Positions 11,820 through 23,193 of a stretch of 64,000 nucleotides of DNA are shown here, piece by piece (the first letter of the stretch is position 1; each line of letters starts with the position of its first letter). Under the pieces are notes generated by a model. It had not been told where the DNA came from. It was given only the letters and a program-made list of their open reading frames with translations, and did not search any database. A program made the translations under genes and the position numbers. The DNA lies in assembly GCA_032622095.1 (NCBI GenBank), contig CP136064.1, positions 217,202,205-217,266,204 on the forward strand. Reading direction: 5' to 3'. This DNA comes from Siphonodentalium dalli (lineage: Eukaryota > Mollusca > Scaphopoda > Gadilida > Siphonodentaliidae).

Positions 11820-12510
11820 TATACGCCCGTTTGAAAAAACGGTCATATTATGTATGGGTTGTCCTCGTCGTCCGTCCGTCGTCCGTTCGCTTTTGGTTTC
11901 CGGATGATAACTTTAGATTGAATCGAGTGAACTGAACCAAATTTAGAATGTTAGTTTACCACACCAAAATACAGATCAAGTTCGAATATGGGTTTCGTCC
12001 GCATGATTTTGACTGAGTTATGTCCCTTTTTCGACTTAGATTTTACCTGATTTGCAGTTTCTGGATGACTAGATTGAATCAAGTGAACTGAACCAAATTT
12101 GGTATATTAGTTTACCACCCCAAAATACAGATCAAGTTCGAATATGGGTTTTTTCCGCATGATTTTGACTGAGTTATGTCCATTTTTCAACTTGGATTTT
12201 ACCTGATTTGCAGTTTCCGGATGATAACTTGAGATTGAATCAAGTGAACTGAACCAAATTGGTATATTAGTTTACCACCCCAAAATACAGATCAAGTTCG
12301 AATATGGGTTTCGGCCGCATGATTTTGACTGAGTTATACCCGTTTTTCAACTTAGATTTTACCTGATATGCGGTTTCCAGATGAAGTTATTGTGTTTTAT
12401 TTTTGTTATTATTTCGTCTTAAGTCAAAGGTTTCAAACAAATTAATTAAACCTTGCCCCACTCTACTCCAGAAACGGTGTATTATGCCACGCCCTGACGG
12501 CGTGCTCTTG
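11820..12510 (+). mobile_element. Helitron2/Helentron-like element with three ~160-bp internal repeats
   Basis: The 5' end ATACGCCCGTTTGAAAAAAC forms a hairpin (CCGTTT/AAACGG) and is followed by CGTCCGTCCGTCGTCC. Three tandem internal units each contain GTGAACTGAACCAAATT (about 11925, 12082, 12244). The 3' end is a CACGCC/GGCGTG hairpin followed by CTCTTG. The outer sequence matches the family C spacer on both sides (ACTTTTT | CCCTTCTG), which shows insertion within the T-run. Non-coding. Confidence 0.62.
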
Positions 12511-12732
12511 TTCCCTTCTGGAAGTTCTTATCTATTATATATTTTTGGAAATTCCGTCTATGTATGTTTGTTATAGACTCAAAAACTGCTCAACTGATCT
12601 GACTCAAATATGGTATGTGGGCCTACTTTGATCCCGAGAACAATATGGGTGGATCCAATTTCACGTGAGACCATGTCCTTGACCTCGCTTGTATATGCTC
12701 ATATAGGCATGTTTCTGGACCGATCGAACAAT

Positions 12733-13150
12733 AGTTTTTTTTTAGCTCACTCCTCGTTCGTCCATCTGTCCGTCCATCAAGAATCGTCTTCTCCAGATCT
12801 GTAAGACCGAATGGGTTCATATTTGGTGTGAATGTTCCCTAGGTGACTCACATTCAGATTTGTTCAAATAAGGTCATCAGGTCAATTAGTTGCAAAACCA
12901 GGGCCATAACTGTATTCCTCCATAGTAATTCTTAGGACGACTTCTTCTCAAAAGCCATTGGGCCAATTTAGCTAATATTTGGCATGGAGGGTCCTTGTGT
13001 GACTGGTGTTCAGATTTGTTCAAATGAGGTCAATGTGTCAAATATTGGCCGAGCCAAGGACATAACTCTTAATAAATTTTTTATTTTTTTTTAAAAGAAA
13101 TCAAAATGAAATTCTTTTTTTTTCATTTTGACCCTTGATTATTTTTTTTA
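12733..13150 (+). mobile_element. TTTAGCTCAC-type Helentron-like fragment
   Basis: It begins TTTTTTTTAGCTCACTCCTC followed by GTCCATCTGTCCGTCC, then ACCGAATGGGTTCATATTTG, as in the copies at 14378 and 56918. No 3' hairpin end is recognised here. Confidence 0.5.
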
Positions 13151-13559
13151 GACACACCAAAACACACCATTCGCCCCACCCCCTCCCGCAAACCCCACCC
13201 CACCACCTCTGCACCCACTGTAGTCAAGAAAAAAATAAATTAGAAAAACTAACACCATTGTAACATCTGCAGATTTATGAAAAACTTTAATGAAAGCATG
13301 GAAACTTTCCCTTTCCATCCCCCAAACATGACCCAGACCACCACCCTGCCTCCAACCAACAGCGCCCCCACCCCATCTAATCTCCAAACTCACATCTTCC
13401 ACCAGCAGATTCAGCCACTGGTATTGGCTACAGACAGAGAGAGTTAATAACACACAGCCAGAGATGTTATCTGGCAGACATGTGTAAACAACTGCTTAGC
13501 ACTCATGCCCCATGTGTGTCATTATAATCAAATCAAAACAAAATGCTGTTCCCAAACCT
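13151..13559. other. C-rich low-complexity stretch, no gene seen
   Basis: CCCCACC-rich plus-strand composition at 13170-13215 and 13315-13375. The 101-codon minus-strand open frame here is glycine/tryptophan-rich low complexity and is not supported as a gene. Confidence 0.4.
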
Positions 13560-14315
13560 GAATTTAGTGTGTCTGACATTTGCAGAATGAGGTCCCCAGA
13601 GGGTGAATTTAGTGATGCTATCCTGCACAGTAGGCTAGCGTCACAAAATACACTCTCCATGGACCTCATTCTGTTTAGGCCTCATCTTCAGGGAAGTATA
13701 TAGGGTCTTAAATTGACATTTCTACTTACTTTTTCCCTTCTGTTCAGTTTCTATATCCCCTAATTTGCAGAAGCTAAAATGGATAATTGAGGTGCCCAAT
13801 GGGTGCACATCACCAACTTTAACTGGAGAACTTGAATCTGTTCCTATGTCTCCCATAGCAGTTGAGGCCTAAGCATAATGAGGTCCCTCAGAGGGTGAAT
13901 TAGGTGATGATAGCCCGCCTTGCAGGATTGTTAACATCATATACATGACGTCATGAGTAAATTTAACGTCGACGTCCTAGCAATAATTATTAACAAGTTC
14001 GGGTCAAAAGGTCCAATAATTCGTTTTAATTTATGTGCATTTTGTGTTAACGTGTGTTATCATAATCGATTGCACTTATACAATTGGGACATTATATTAA
14101 TCAAAATAACTCCTATATGAATCATTTATAAATCAGATGATTTATTGAAGTTATGTCTACATAAAATAACACTTCCTGAAACGACATATATGTCGTTCTA
14201 CTCCTCAACCGATAGACGACATATATGTCGTTCTACTCGCCAAAGGGTTAACTGAATTCACCCTTTAGGGACCTCATTCTGCAAATGTCAGACACTATAT
14301 TCAGGCTTGGCTGTT
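13560..14315. mobile_element. Family C composite element with nested insertion
   Basis: Nearly complete copy: left module 13580-13675, spacer with CCCTTCTGTTCAGTTTCTAT, second module from 13868. The second module is split at about 13928 by a roughly 320-bp insert and resumes at 14252 (GAATTCACCCTTTAGGGACC). Its spacer lacks the 0.57-kb Helentron-like insert seen at 1643, giving the empty-site comparison. Confidence 0.7.
13928..14251. mobile_element. Insert within family C, containing a duplicated ATATATGTCG module
   Basis: It is flanked by GTTAAC/GGTTAAC and carries two copies of GACATATATGTCGTTCTACTC (14181, 14219). A full CRE octamer TGACGTCA occurs at 13947-13954. It is probably another TTAA-type element; the internal structure is not clearly palindromic. 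Confidence 0.4.
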
Positions 14316-14377
14316 CCAAAATTATATTCTTAACCACCACCTATCCAGTTGAACTCATTATACCCTGATTTGCAAAG

Positions 14378-15245
14378 AAAACTTGGGGGTATATTGGATT
14401 GAATTTGTCTGTCTCTCTGTCAGTCTGTCTTCCCATCCATCCCTCTGTTGGAATGTCTCCATCCGTCCATCAATTTTTTCTTCTCCAGATACATATTAAA
14501 GACCGAATGGGTTTATATATTTTGGTGTGGATGTCCCCTAGGTGACTCACATTCAGATTTGTTCAAATGAGTTCATCAGGTCATATAGATGAGAAACCAG
14601 GGCCATAACTCTTTCCCTCCATAGTAATTTTTAAAACAACTTCTTCTCAAGAACCATTGGGCCTATTTAGCTTATGTTTGGTATGGAGGGTCCTTCGGTG
14701 ACTGGGGTTCAGATTTGTACACATGCAGTCATTTTTAGGAAACTTTTGAGGAAAATCAGTTCTCTTCAACTCTTAAAATTTACCGTTTGAAATTTATAGA
14801 TGAATGGATCTCATAGATGGGATTCACATTTGTTCAAATAGGGGCAGAGATAAGAGATTTAACTCTGAACCACCCACCCATTTTAATTTACATGTATAGG
14901 CGATGTCAGGTTGGTAATTTCCAAGTTTGAGAGCTTGAAGTACTGGTACCAGTTGTAAAATATAATTCTAAGAGGGGTGTGCAAAAGGAATTTTGTGAAT
15001 TTAGGACTGTTGTCTGGTTATCTTGTTTAAAAAGGGTAAGGGGTTGGAGATTTGTCAGTGGTATGCAATTAAAATTTTCCTTGTGAAGTGCCTTGCTCAT
15101 CTGAGAACCTCCAGCTATTATCCCTGTTTAGAATTACTTGTCTTAAGTGATTTTGACAATTACTGACTGTTGTAGTCTTCAGAGTCCCAGTCTTAGTCTT
15201 TAGAATCAGGTGAGCGACCCCACAGTCATTGACTGTCTTGTTTCT
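14378..15245 (+). mobile_element. Helentron-like element, TTTAGCTCAC subfamily 3' end
   Basis: It contains GTCTGTCTCTCTGTCAGTCT, then the shared ACCGAATGGGTTTATAT... body. It closes with GTGAGCGACCCCACAGTCAT and the hairpin ACAGTCA/TGACTGT directly before CTTGTTT. The same closing hairpin is at 59605-59635. Confidence 0.5.
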
Positions 15246-15409
15246 TTCTCCTAAAACTTTTCAATGTTGTTTGCTCAGTATTGATCAACGTTGTCACTTT
15301 GAATTAGTAGATCTCATTGTTAATAGTCCAGACACTATATTCTGCCCATACGGAGGCGATCACAAAGAAATCCCAAAATAGCCTGGATGAAGTCGGGCAC
15401 ATCAGCTAG

Positions 15410-15595
15410 TATTCCCTAATTTGCAGAAGATAAAATGCATAATAGAGGTGACTAATGGGTGAACATCACCAACTTCAACTGGGAAACTTCAATCTGATCC
15501 TAGGTCTCCCATAGCAGTTGAAGCCTAAGCAGAATGCACCCTCTGGGGACCTCATTCTGCAAATGACAGACACTATTTGCAGTCTTGCCTACTCT
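15410..15595. mobile_element. Family C 3' portion
   Basis: It contains TTCCCTAATTTGCAGAAGAT, CCCATAGCAGTTGAAGCCTA and the terminal ACCCTCTGGGGACCTCATTC. The left portion is missing. Confidence 0.65.
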
Positions 15596-15805
15596 AGTGC
15601 TCCAAATATTAATTTAATCAAAAATTATTTGCTCCCTCTGCCGGAAACTTGAGTACCTTTTATTAATAATGAAAGTGTCAATAACCTGTAGCTCAACTTT
15701 GGAAGGAGTTTATTTTTTGCTGAGCAATGATTAGAATGATAAAGAAGAGGGAAAGCCAAAAAGTTACCATATTAAAAGGTCTTGTATTGTGTAGATGAAA
15801 TTATT

Positions 15806-16630
15806 TCCATTTGAAACATTTCACCAATAAATGTGGGCTGCAGGGTGTGCGGATGGATTCAAATTTGAAATCCAAGGCGGCGCCATGTTTTTTAACACAT
15901 TTTGGAAAAAATCAATGGCTCCCATCTAGAGGTCACCCGAAGACCCATAAAAAGTTTTGTGATGATCGGATGAAGGATGTGGTCTGTAGGGTGAGCCGAA
16001 GGATTTAGTCATGCAAAAGTAAAATCCAAGATGGCTGCTGGTGGCCATGTATTTCATGACTATATACATGTACTCGGTTGATCCCTTCCTTCCTCCCGCC
16101 CAGCCCCCACATCCCCATCTGGTCCCTGTATTCATTCAACTGCACCTCTTGTACATAAGCACTGCTCCTCATGATATACGTTGATAAAATGCTATCTGTA
16201 TATATTATCATATTAAAGGGCCCTGCCTTGATATAAAGTTGAACTTTTGCAGGGTCCTGTTTTTACATTACTATTATGAAATTTGGTATCAAATAAACTC
16301 TATTGAATCTTGAAAACTGCTAAAATTTGAAAGCTCCCATCTAGAGGTGATCCTAAACATGCCTGTATGATTCAAAACATTTCTCAAATAAATGCGGGCT
16401 GCAGGGTGTGCCGATGGATTCAAATTTGAAATTCAAATGGCTTTGTAACGAATTTCGGAAAAAATTTATGGCTCCCATCTAGAGGTCACCCCGAAGATCC
16501 ATATGAAGTTTGCTGATGATCGGATGAGGGATGCGGCCCGTAGGGTGAGCCAAAGGAAAGTGTTGATGGACGACGGACACCAACCCATGGCAATAGCTCA
16601 AAATTTAAAAATTAATTGAGCTAAAAATCA
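15806..16630 (-). mobile_element. TTTAGCTCA-type Helentron-like element, minus orientation
   Basis: Read on the minus strand it starts TTTTTAGCTCAATTAATTTT near 16627, then GTCCGTCGTCCATC. It carries two related internal blocks with GATGATCGGATGA and AATCCAAGATGGCTGC-type phrases (15850-16050 and 16385-16560). Related sequence is at 31830 and 61610-61900. Confidence 0.5.
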
Positions 16631-16989
16631 CGAGGAAGTGTTTATCTCAGACAAAACAATACCCATTTCACAGACTCTATAGGATGTGCCCTTGTGGAAA
16701 TGCAGCACATACACCGGCGTAACTCCTGTGTATGTGTATGCACATTCCAGGCAATTTATCTATCCCTTAATTACTAGTAGGTATGAGATGGCCGCAGTTG
16801 ACAGCTCCCTATATAGTAGCGGAAATAAATGTAATTTTAAACCCTCAACGATCATTAACACTACGTCAAATGCTCTCAATGTATCAAAAATGCAACTAAT
16901 TATACATGTATCTACTACACATATACACTTGGTCCTGCCATATATGTCCCCTGTGAAAAGTAGTCACTGGGATCATGAACTGCACGTTT

Positions 16990-17740
16990 AATCAGGTCTG
17001 CACGATTATTAATTTTTATCAGGATTTTCACCCTGCATGTTTATTTGGGACTGCATGTTTATTTGGAACAATATTAACCGGCAGATGATTTTTATAGAGC
17101 GTATTGATCACTGTGGATGAACGGAAGTAATTATTTGTACGCATTTTCATAGTACTATAATTCGAGGTGAAGAGTTATTATACTGTCTGTACAGTGGACA
17201 ACAACACCTGATCACCAGAAAACGATTTTATGATGTTATAACAACAAAGCCGATTTAAACATCTATGCATCACCGGTGGTAACTTTAGGTCATATAGTGC
17301 CCACGTTCAGTGTCTGAAAATAAATTTTGCACGAAATTAGGATGTTCGTCATTGGATTGTTCAAAGTCAGTTCCCATTTCCAGGAAAATTTGGCATAGAA
17401 ATAGGTTATCTTACGCCGATACGAAAAAAGCAACTGTCGGTGGTTATTTTTCCTGGTGTTTGCAAAAAAATAACATAATTCGTACTCACCGTTCTGACTT
17501 ATTTTCGCTTTCCCCACTTTGAATTACAAGTACTCCAAAAATGTGTACATATAATTACTTCTGTTCATCCAGTGTTGATAAAAGGATTCAAATGGACCTA
17601 ATATACCATTAATAAAAGGTCGCTGACCAAAATGTCCCCCGACGAAGGTGGCAGGTTAGATCCCTATACTAAAACTAGGAGGAATGGATTACACCAATAT
17701 GATACAAAGTGCATATCAATAAATATGTTGCACATCTTCA
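16990..17740. other. Unclassified stretch with a degenerate inverted repeat
   Basis: GTGGATGAACGGAAGTAATT at about 17112 is inverted at about 17553-17575, suggesting the remains of a foldback element of about 500 bp. A GTGAGTAC donor-like site at 17483-17490 (minus strand) follows a short open stretch but no gene could be built from it. Confidence 0.35.
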
Positions 17741-17744
17741 ATGT

Positions 17745-18125
17745 GTCGAAAAGGGTCAATAACTCTTAAAATAAAAAAAAAAAAACATTTCTGTCGAAAA
17801 ATGGCAATATCTCCGCCAAAAATGACTCCAACTGAACTCAAAATTGCAGGTTCCCACGCTGGTTGACATCTGTGCCAAGTTTAAAAAAAAATTGACGGAA
17901 TACAGGCTCGGACAAAACATGCATCCCAGGATGGATGATTTTATTTCGAAAAAAGGCAATAACTCTGCCAAAATGAGTCCGACCGAACTCAAATTCGCAG
18001 GTGCACAGGTTCCCATGATTGATATATGCCAAGTTTTTTAAAAAATAGACCAGAAAATGACAGAATACAGGCTTGGAAAAAGTTCCGGACTGACGGACGA
18101 GGATCATTACTATAGTCCTCCAATG
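17745..18125 (-). mobile_element. Helentron-like fragment, minus orientation
   Basis: On the minus strand it starts near GGAGGACTATAGTAATGATC and GTCCGTCAGTCC (18085-18125). Two internal repeats of the 'AACTCAAATTCGCAGGT' type follow (17834, 17983). The open frames across it are repeat shadows. Confidence 0.45.
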
Positions 18126-19089
18126 GAATATTGGGACAATAATACACGATTGGAAGGGAAATGATTAAATAGACTTTTGAACGAAAAACAATAATTTATT
18201 CACATATTTACATTATCACATGAAAACAATAATGAATACTCTCGAACTGGATGTAAGACCTATACAAATTTCATGAGATTTCTGGTATTCGGGAAATCTA
18301 TCATATAGAGTGTGTGTTGTCCTGCCATAACCCCTTTCTAAAACGAAGATATAAATGGATGTTCATTTTTAAAGGGACTGTACCTCAATCCAGCCACTGT
18401 GATTGTATAAGTCATCTCCTACTCTATTCAACAGAAAATATTCAACAAATCAATGAATTTGAGTCAGGGATGAGTGCTAAATATACTAATTTACTCTCTT
18501 AGACCAGGTCTTCTCGGTCCACAACAGCTTGGGATATCAGTTGGGTTGATGCTCTTCTAAAACAGACTTTTTTTGAAAAGACATACTACATTTACACATG
18601 AAGCCCGGGCATTAACATGAACACCTGAACATGATTGATCTGTCTTCAAAATGATATATCATTTACCATGATAGAAAAAGCTATAGTGATGATACGATCA
18701 TTTAATATATTGTTTGCATACAATTTCTGATAACGCGACAAATTTAATTCTCTGGAAAACAAGGCTTTGTTTACCTCTCATTGTTGACTCATATTAATTC
18801 TTGTTTTTTGTTGAGTATAGTAGGAGGTGGCCCCATAAATGGCTGGATTTAGGTACATAGTATCCCTTTAAAAATATTTGCTTATGTGTCAATGTCCAGT
18901 GTATAATCACCGATTTCTTAAATTGAACTCAAATTAAATACCTCATTTCAATTGAATATCATTACACATTAATCAGAATAACGTCCAGACAAGGAATCGG
19001 ACAAACGCGGCTGTTGATAATAGCCCTCCAAATTGGTCACAAGTTGAAAATTTCATAGCTGAATCAAAGGCAGTTGGAAATGTTAGACA
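18126..19089. other. Region downstream of rnf7, no second gene seen
   Basis: No exon is supported. The sequence is AT-rich with short unrelated open frames. Confidence 0.4.
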
Positions 19090-19292
19090 GAAAAGTGATG
19101 TTCAGGAATATAAGTGCAAACGACAGGCAGACAAACAGATAATACAAGTGCAAAAGGATTCCTAATGAATGGTGGGAAATGTTCAGATAATACTTTCATC
19201 GGCCTGAGGTCATTTGTTGAATTTATTATCTTAACATTTCCTATGGGAACTACTCGTCAATGAGTATTTGGTAAAGAAAAGATTAACTGCCA
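19090..19292. mobile_element. P2 MITE, 5'-truncated
   Basis: It has the P2 internal inverted pair (AGATAATACTTTCATC.../...TTTATTATCTTAACATT) and the P2 end GAGTATTTGGTAAAGAAAAG. It lies just past the rnf7 stop and could be part of the 3' untranslated region. Confidence 0.65.
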
Positions 19293-19402
19293 CATCTTCC
19301 AGAAGTATGAGCACAACTATGATATCATATCTGTTGGTGACTGTCACTCTATTTACATCTCTTTCTCGGATTTGTAGTATCAGAATCGTTAATGTCTTTG
19401 CT

Positions 19403-19521
19403 TTATTTTCCAATTCGTTGAACTATCCAGTCCTGCTGGCATAAAGGACATCTGTTGTTCTGTTTAACCCAGAGAGACATACAGCAGTTATGGAATGAAT
19501 GGTTACATTCTCCCCACACAA
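19403..19521 (-). CDS. rnf7: RNF7/RBX2 RING-H2 protein, exon 3 (terminal)
   Basis: This last exon encodes residues 67-105, ending V-Q-R-I-G-K and TAA. It supplies most of the RING-H2 domain: WGECNHSFHNCC with Cys72, His74 and His77, then Cys80, and the final pair Cys91-P-L-Cys94 before the conserved QQDW. The acceptor is TTTTCAG|TT on the minus strand (19522-19528), and the exon starts with two bases completing a codon (phase 1). The stop codon overlaps an AATAAA hexamer, which is unusual but may not be the used polyadenylation signal. The sequence closely matches animal RNF7 (SAG) and differs from RBX1 in this segment. Confidence 0.93.
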
Positions 19522-19590
19522 CTGAAAATATAAACCAGAAATGAGTGAGTCTACAGGAGTCTATGGACAATTTGAGGAGAAAGTGTATTT

Positions 19591-19680
19591 AACCCTGTCT
19601 ATACTAAATTGATTCTCCCATTCAGTTATAAAAGTATATACATGGGAATGGTCTATCATTTATTTGGAGAGAGGTTAAGG
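19591..19680. mobile_element. P2 MITE, 5' end only
   Basis: It starts TAACCCTGTCTATACTAAAT and shows the P2 left part through TTTATTTGGAGAGAGG, then diverges. Confidence 0.65.
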
Positions 19681-20392
19681 ATCGGGCTTGGACCCCCAAA
19701 CTCTGATCTGTATTGCAGGTTATGAAAACCAACATATATATATATGACATTGAATGCATTAAGTGGCCATTTAATTATGGTGTATGATTAGTAGGTCAAG
19801 GCTCGGGAAGTGGGGTCATCTCGGTGCTTGTACGACCAATGTGTAAATGTTTTTTTATTTTTTCCTGTATGTTTTTGTTATATCATTCATTCAACTCTTC
19901 ATATGATGGAGGATAGTAATAAATATATATAGTTTAATGAGAGACAGATCAGTGTTGGCGAATGTTTAACCAAAAGAAACATGTACTGGCAGTGGCGAAA
20001 TGAATGATTATATTATTCCATACAACTAATATATAGAGCCATAAATGGGTGTGTCCATGAAGAACATGTAGACAGGCCTCAGCTTGGATGAAAGAATTAG
20101 GGAGACTACACTTTTCCCTTCACATCCATTAGTAGAGAGAAATAAAGAGTAATTAGAGAAATACAGCAGAGACACATCCAAAATTTTTGGGTGCACATTT
20201 TTCTGTATAAGGATGCCCCATATAAATTATGGGGTATATTCCTCAATATCACATAAAAGTGGTTCCTACTAATTTCCAAATGAACTATGAGTGTACATAT
20301 TCACCATAAATATTGATCAACAGCAGGTATAATCAATGATATTTAGATAGTCATAGTTTCAGTATTTATACCAGAATTAATTTGGGTGCCCA

Positions 20393-20609
20393 TACAGTAA
20401 TGCTCTAATTAATCGACTCCTTAACCACAGCAGAATTATGGGTAACTTTTCAGGATTTAGTCGGAAATATGGCTTGTTGCCATTCATCGGAAAGCTCTCG
20501 CCGAGAGCTTTCCGATGAATGGCAACAAGCCATATTTCCGACTAAATCCTGAAAAGTTACCCATAATTCTGCTGTGGTTAAGGAGTCGATTAATTAGAGC
20601 ATTACTGTA
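20393..20609. mobile_element. Palindromic Tc1/mariner-type MITE (family P1)
   Basis: This is the best-preserved copy: arms of about 105 bp are almost perfect complements meeting at AGCTCTCGCCGAGAGCT (about 20492-20508). It is flanked by TA, inside rnf7 intron 2. Confidence 0.9.
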
Positions 20610-20836
20610 CCTGTAACAGATATGAAATCAGTCCTGGATACCAGTATGTCTCTCAGAAACATGCCTCATTTGTTCTTGTGTTCATGGAATTCCTTCACCT
20701 CACATAATTTTAAGAGCATTAAATTAAAGATGGTATAGCTCTTACCATAACATGTTTTTTACATGTATAGTATAGTTTCCTGGGTATAAAATAATAATAT
20801 GAATCAAAGACCCCTGTCCGGAAAAGCTTCCATCAA

Positions 20837-21212
20837 TTAAAGGTACTCAATCTGATTAAGCACCCCTAAATTACTATTTCTTTGGCTTCAGGGGTAAAAA
20901 ATATTTGATTCGAGTCGAGGAACCCACCCATCAAAGCTCAGAGTGATCAGATATTGATTTTTGAAGTTTGTTATTTCTCGAGATGTGTACTAATAATTGC
21001 CCCAGAAACACTTATTCAAACGGACGAAGATGGATAACTCTAAAATCAAGTGGTAATAATAACGCAATTTTGACCGAGACCATACTTTTGACGGCGTGTT
21101 TCTGGGCCACAACAATAGAAATAACAAAACTTCAAAAATTGATGTCTGATCACTCTGAGCGTTTATGGGTAGGTTCCACGACTCGAATCAAATATTTTTT
21201 GAGTACCTTTAA
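20837..21212. mobile_element. TTAA-flanked foldback MITE (family P10)
   Basis: TTAAAGGTACTCAA at the left and TTGAGTACCTTTAA at the right are TIRs with TTAA at both ends. Further inward, TTTGATTCGAGTCGAGGAAC pairs with GTTCCACGACTCGAATCAAA, so much of the element folds back. Confidence 0.8.
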
Positions 21213-21671
21213 TATTGATTTTATTTAGAATTTTCTGGTATAATACATACAATCAATTTGGGACATTTTAAGGCTAGCGGAGCATAGCAAGTAGGAGAAC
21301 TCTATTTCTATCTGAGATCACCTAAATGATCATGACAGCCTGTTCTAAAATTTGTAACTAAAAATGTCCCAATTGATTATCGGATTTTATAAGAAAATAT
21401 TGATATAAATTCAATATTAATTGACAGATGTGTTTCCAGACAGATGTCTTCGACTCATATTTTTAATTTTACACACCGGGAACTATATAAAACATTTTTA
21501 GGAAAGGATAGACCATCTTTAACTATATTGAGCTACGAAATTACAAGGGTAACAAGTTATCGGGAGCTGATAATCACTTCTTGATACAACTCAGTTTATG
21601 AAAGGAAGATGATTAGCCATGATACAGTAGTTAGGGTGCAATGGTGTTCAGGAGAATATTTTAGAGAGACT

Positions 21672-21883
21672 TTAACCCTTTCAGTGCCAAGTCTGATTTT
21701 TGTATTGATCAACCCATATTTCCTTGATCATTTTTCAAATTTATTGATTATAATAATGTGATACATTGATGGAAAGAGCTCTCTTTCCATCAATGTATCA
21801 CATTATTATAATCAATAAATTTGAAAAATGATCAAGGAAATATGGGTTGATACAAAAATCGGACTTGGCACTGAAAGGGTTAA
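21672..21883. mobile_element. Perfect 212-bp palindromic TTAA MITE (family P5)
   Basis: TTAACCCTTTCAGTGCCAAG at 21672 and CTTGGCACTGAAAGGGTTAA ending at 21883 are exact complements. Pairing appears nearly unbroken to the apex AAGAGCTCTCTT near 21778. TTAA is present at both ends. Lack of divergence between the arms suggests recent origin or arm homogenisation. Confidence 0.88.
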
Positions 21884-22373
21884 AGGCCCACTTAATTTTC
21901 GAGTCACCGATTATTTTTTTATAGTTCCTTGATATACGGTTTTAATAACCATCTATGCCATTAAATATGATTAAAATACTGTAATTCATCACCATTTGAA
22001 ACATCTGTGCTCAGAAGTGGCCATAGAGAAATAGAAAACAGCTGAAATCATACAAATATTACCCCCATTTTGACTCTGGAATGCAACAGAATTCAAACTG
22101 AAAATGTATTTTCAATGGAAGGGGAATAACCCTATCTTTTAAATATAGAATTATTCCCCCTCCATTGAAAATAATACACTTTGCACAACAAAACCAGATG
22201 AAACTTAAGCACAAAACACATTGGAAACTCAACAAAAACAACATGTTCACAGTTTATTACACCGGATAAGATGATAATACAATGTTTTGGAGCTTCCTCT
22301 TTCAAATGGTATATAATATGGCATATATTTTATATGTGTGATCTGGGGGTTCTAAAATTAAGTGGGCCTTTAA
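21880..22373. mobile_element. TTAA MITE (family P3), sharing its TTAA with P5
   Basis: It runs from TTAAAGGCCCACTTAATTTT to AAAATTAAGTGGGCCTTTAA. The TIRs and TTAA target are typical of piggyBac-mobilised elements. The left TTAA (21880-21883) is the same four bases that end the P5 palindrome. Confidence 0.85.
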
Positions 22374-22526
22374 TATGTGTATCTCCAGAGATTTCTCATT
22401 TCTCCAGCTTGAAAGTTTGCTGAAGAAAGGAGATTATTTCTCTCAAGTCGCCTGATCAGCCTGAGAGTAAGTTGATGTCGATATTATCTCCAACAAATAA
22501 CTAAACCTGTATATTGAATAAGACAG

Positions 22527-22973
22527 TTAAAGGCCCACTTAGTTTTCGAACCACCAGATCACATTATATACAACATATTCCATATTATATACCATTTGAA
22601 AGAGGAAGCTCCAAAACATTGTATTATCAACTGATCGGGTCGAATAAACTGGGAACATTGTTTTTGTCGAGGGACTGTGATGTGTTCTGTGATTAATTTT
22701 GATCCAGACTGTACTATAAAGTCTATTATTCTCAATGGAAGAGGAATAACTCTATCTCTTAGTTTGAATTCTGATGCATTCTGGGTTGACAAGGGGGAAG
22801 TCTTGAAATGAATCTGAGAATCTCTCTCACTTGGTGGACACTCCAAGGCCACAGCTGTTCTGTATTCTGGTGGAATATATATATTTTTGGTTCCTCTTCC
22901 AAATGGTATATAATATGGGATATATGTTGTGTATAATGTAATCTGGTCATTCGAAAAGTAAGTGGGCCTTTAA
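22527..22973. mobile_element. TTAA MITE (family P3)
   Basis: It runs from TTAAAGGCCCACTTAGTTTT to AAAAGTAAGTGGGCCTTTAA. Internal phrases such as ATATACCATTTGAAAGAGGA are shared with 21880 and 33121. Confidence 0.85.
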
Positions 22974-23087
22974 AAGTATAAAGCAGTTACTATTCAAAGA
23001 CTATTAAGAAAGACAGGCTTCCTGACATATCGGTACTTATGAGGGAGTAACCTTTTTATATGACTGGTGCACCTTAAGAATACTCAC

Positions 23088-23135
23088 CCACACAATCATC
23101 TTGCCTATTTTCAGATTGGCATCTCAAGCAAGCAT
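23088..23135 (-). CDS. rnf7: RNF7/RBX2, exon 2 (48-nt microexon)
   Basis: The exon encodes DACLRCQSENRQDDCV (residues 51-66), with Cys53 and Cys56 of the RING-H2 zinc sites. Splice sites on the minus strand are clear: TTATCATGCAG before 23135 and GTGAGTA after 23088. Both junctions are phase 1, so exon 1's last G completes Asp51 and this exon's last G begins Val67. It was located by searching for the conserved ACLRCQ segment missing between the flanking exons; it is too short to appear as an ORF. The matching placement in animal RNF7 makes it secure. Confidence 0.92.
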
Positions 23136-23193
23136 CTGCATGATAAAAGAGGTAAAGTCATGGCTCAAAAATGTGACAGAATTACATACGTAA

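Larger units (their letters stand above)
19522..23087 (-). other. rnf7 intron 2 (MITE-rich)
   Basis: This 3.57-kb intron is bounded by GTGAGT at 23087 and CAG at 19522, both phase 1. It contains a partial P2 (19591-19680), P1 (20393), P10 (20837), a perfect palindrome (21672), two P3 copies (21880, 22527), and no other recognisable exon. Confidence 0.85.

Noticed and set aside
13148-13453. Glycine/tryptophan-rich 101-codon ORF
   Set aside because: Complement of a C-rich low-complexity stretch; no start context or homology.
17290-17517. Possible first exon with a GTGAGTAC donor
   Set aside because: The open stretch has no ATG, and part of it belongs to an inverted repeat with 17112; no partner exon was found.
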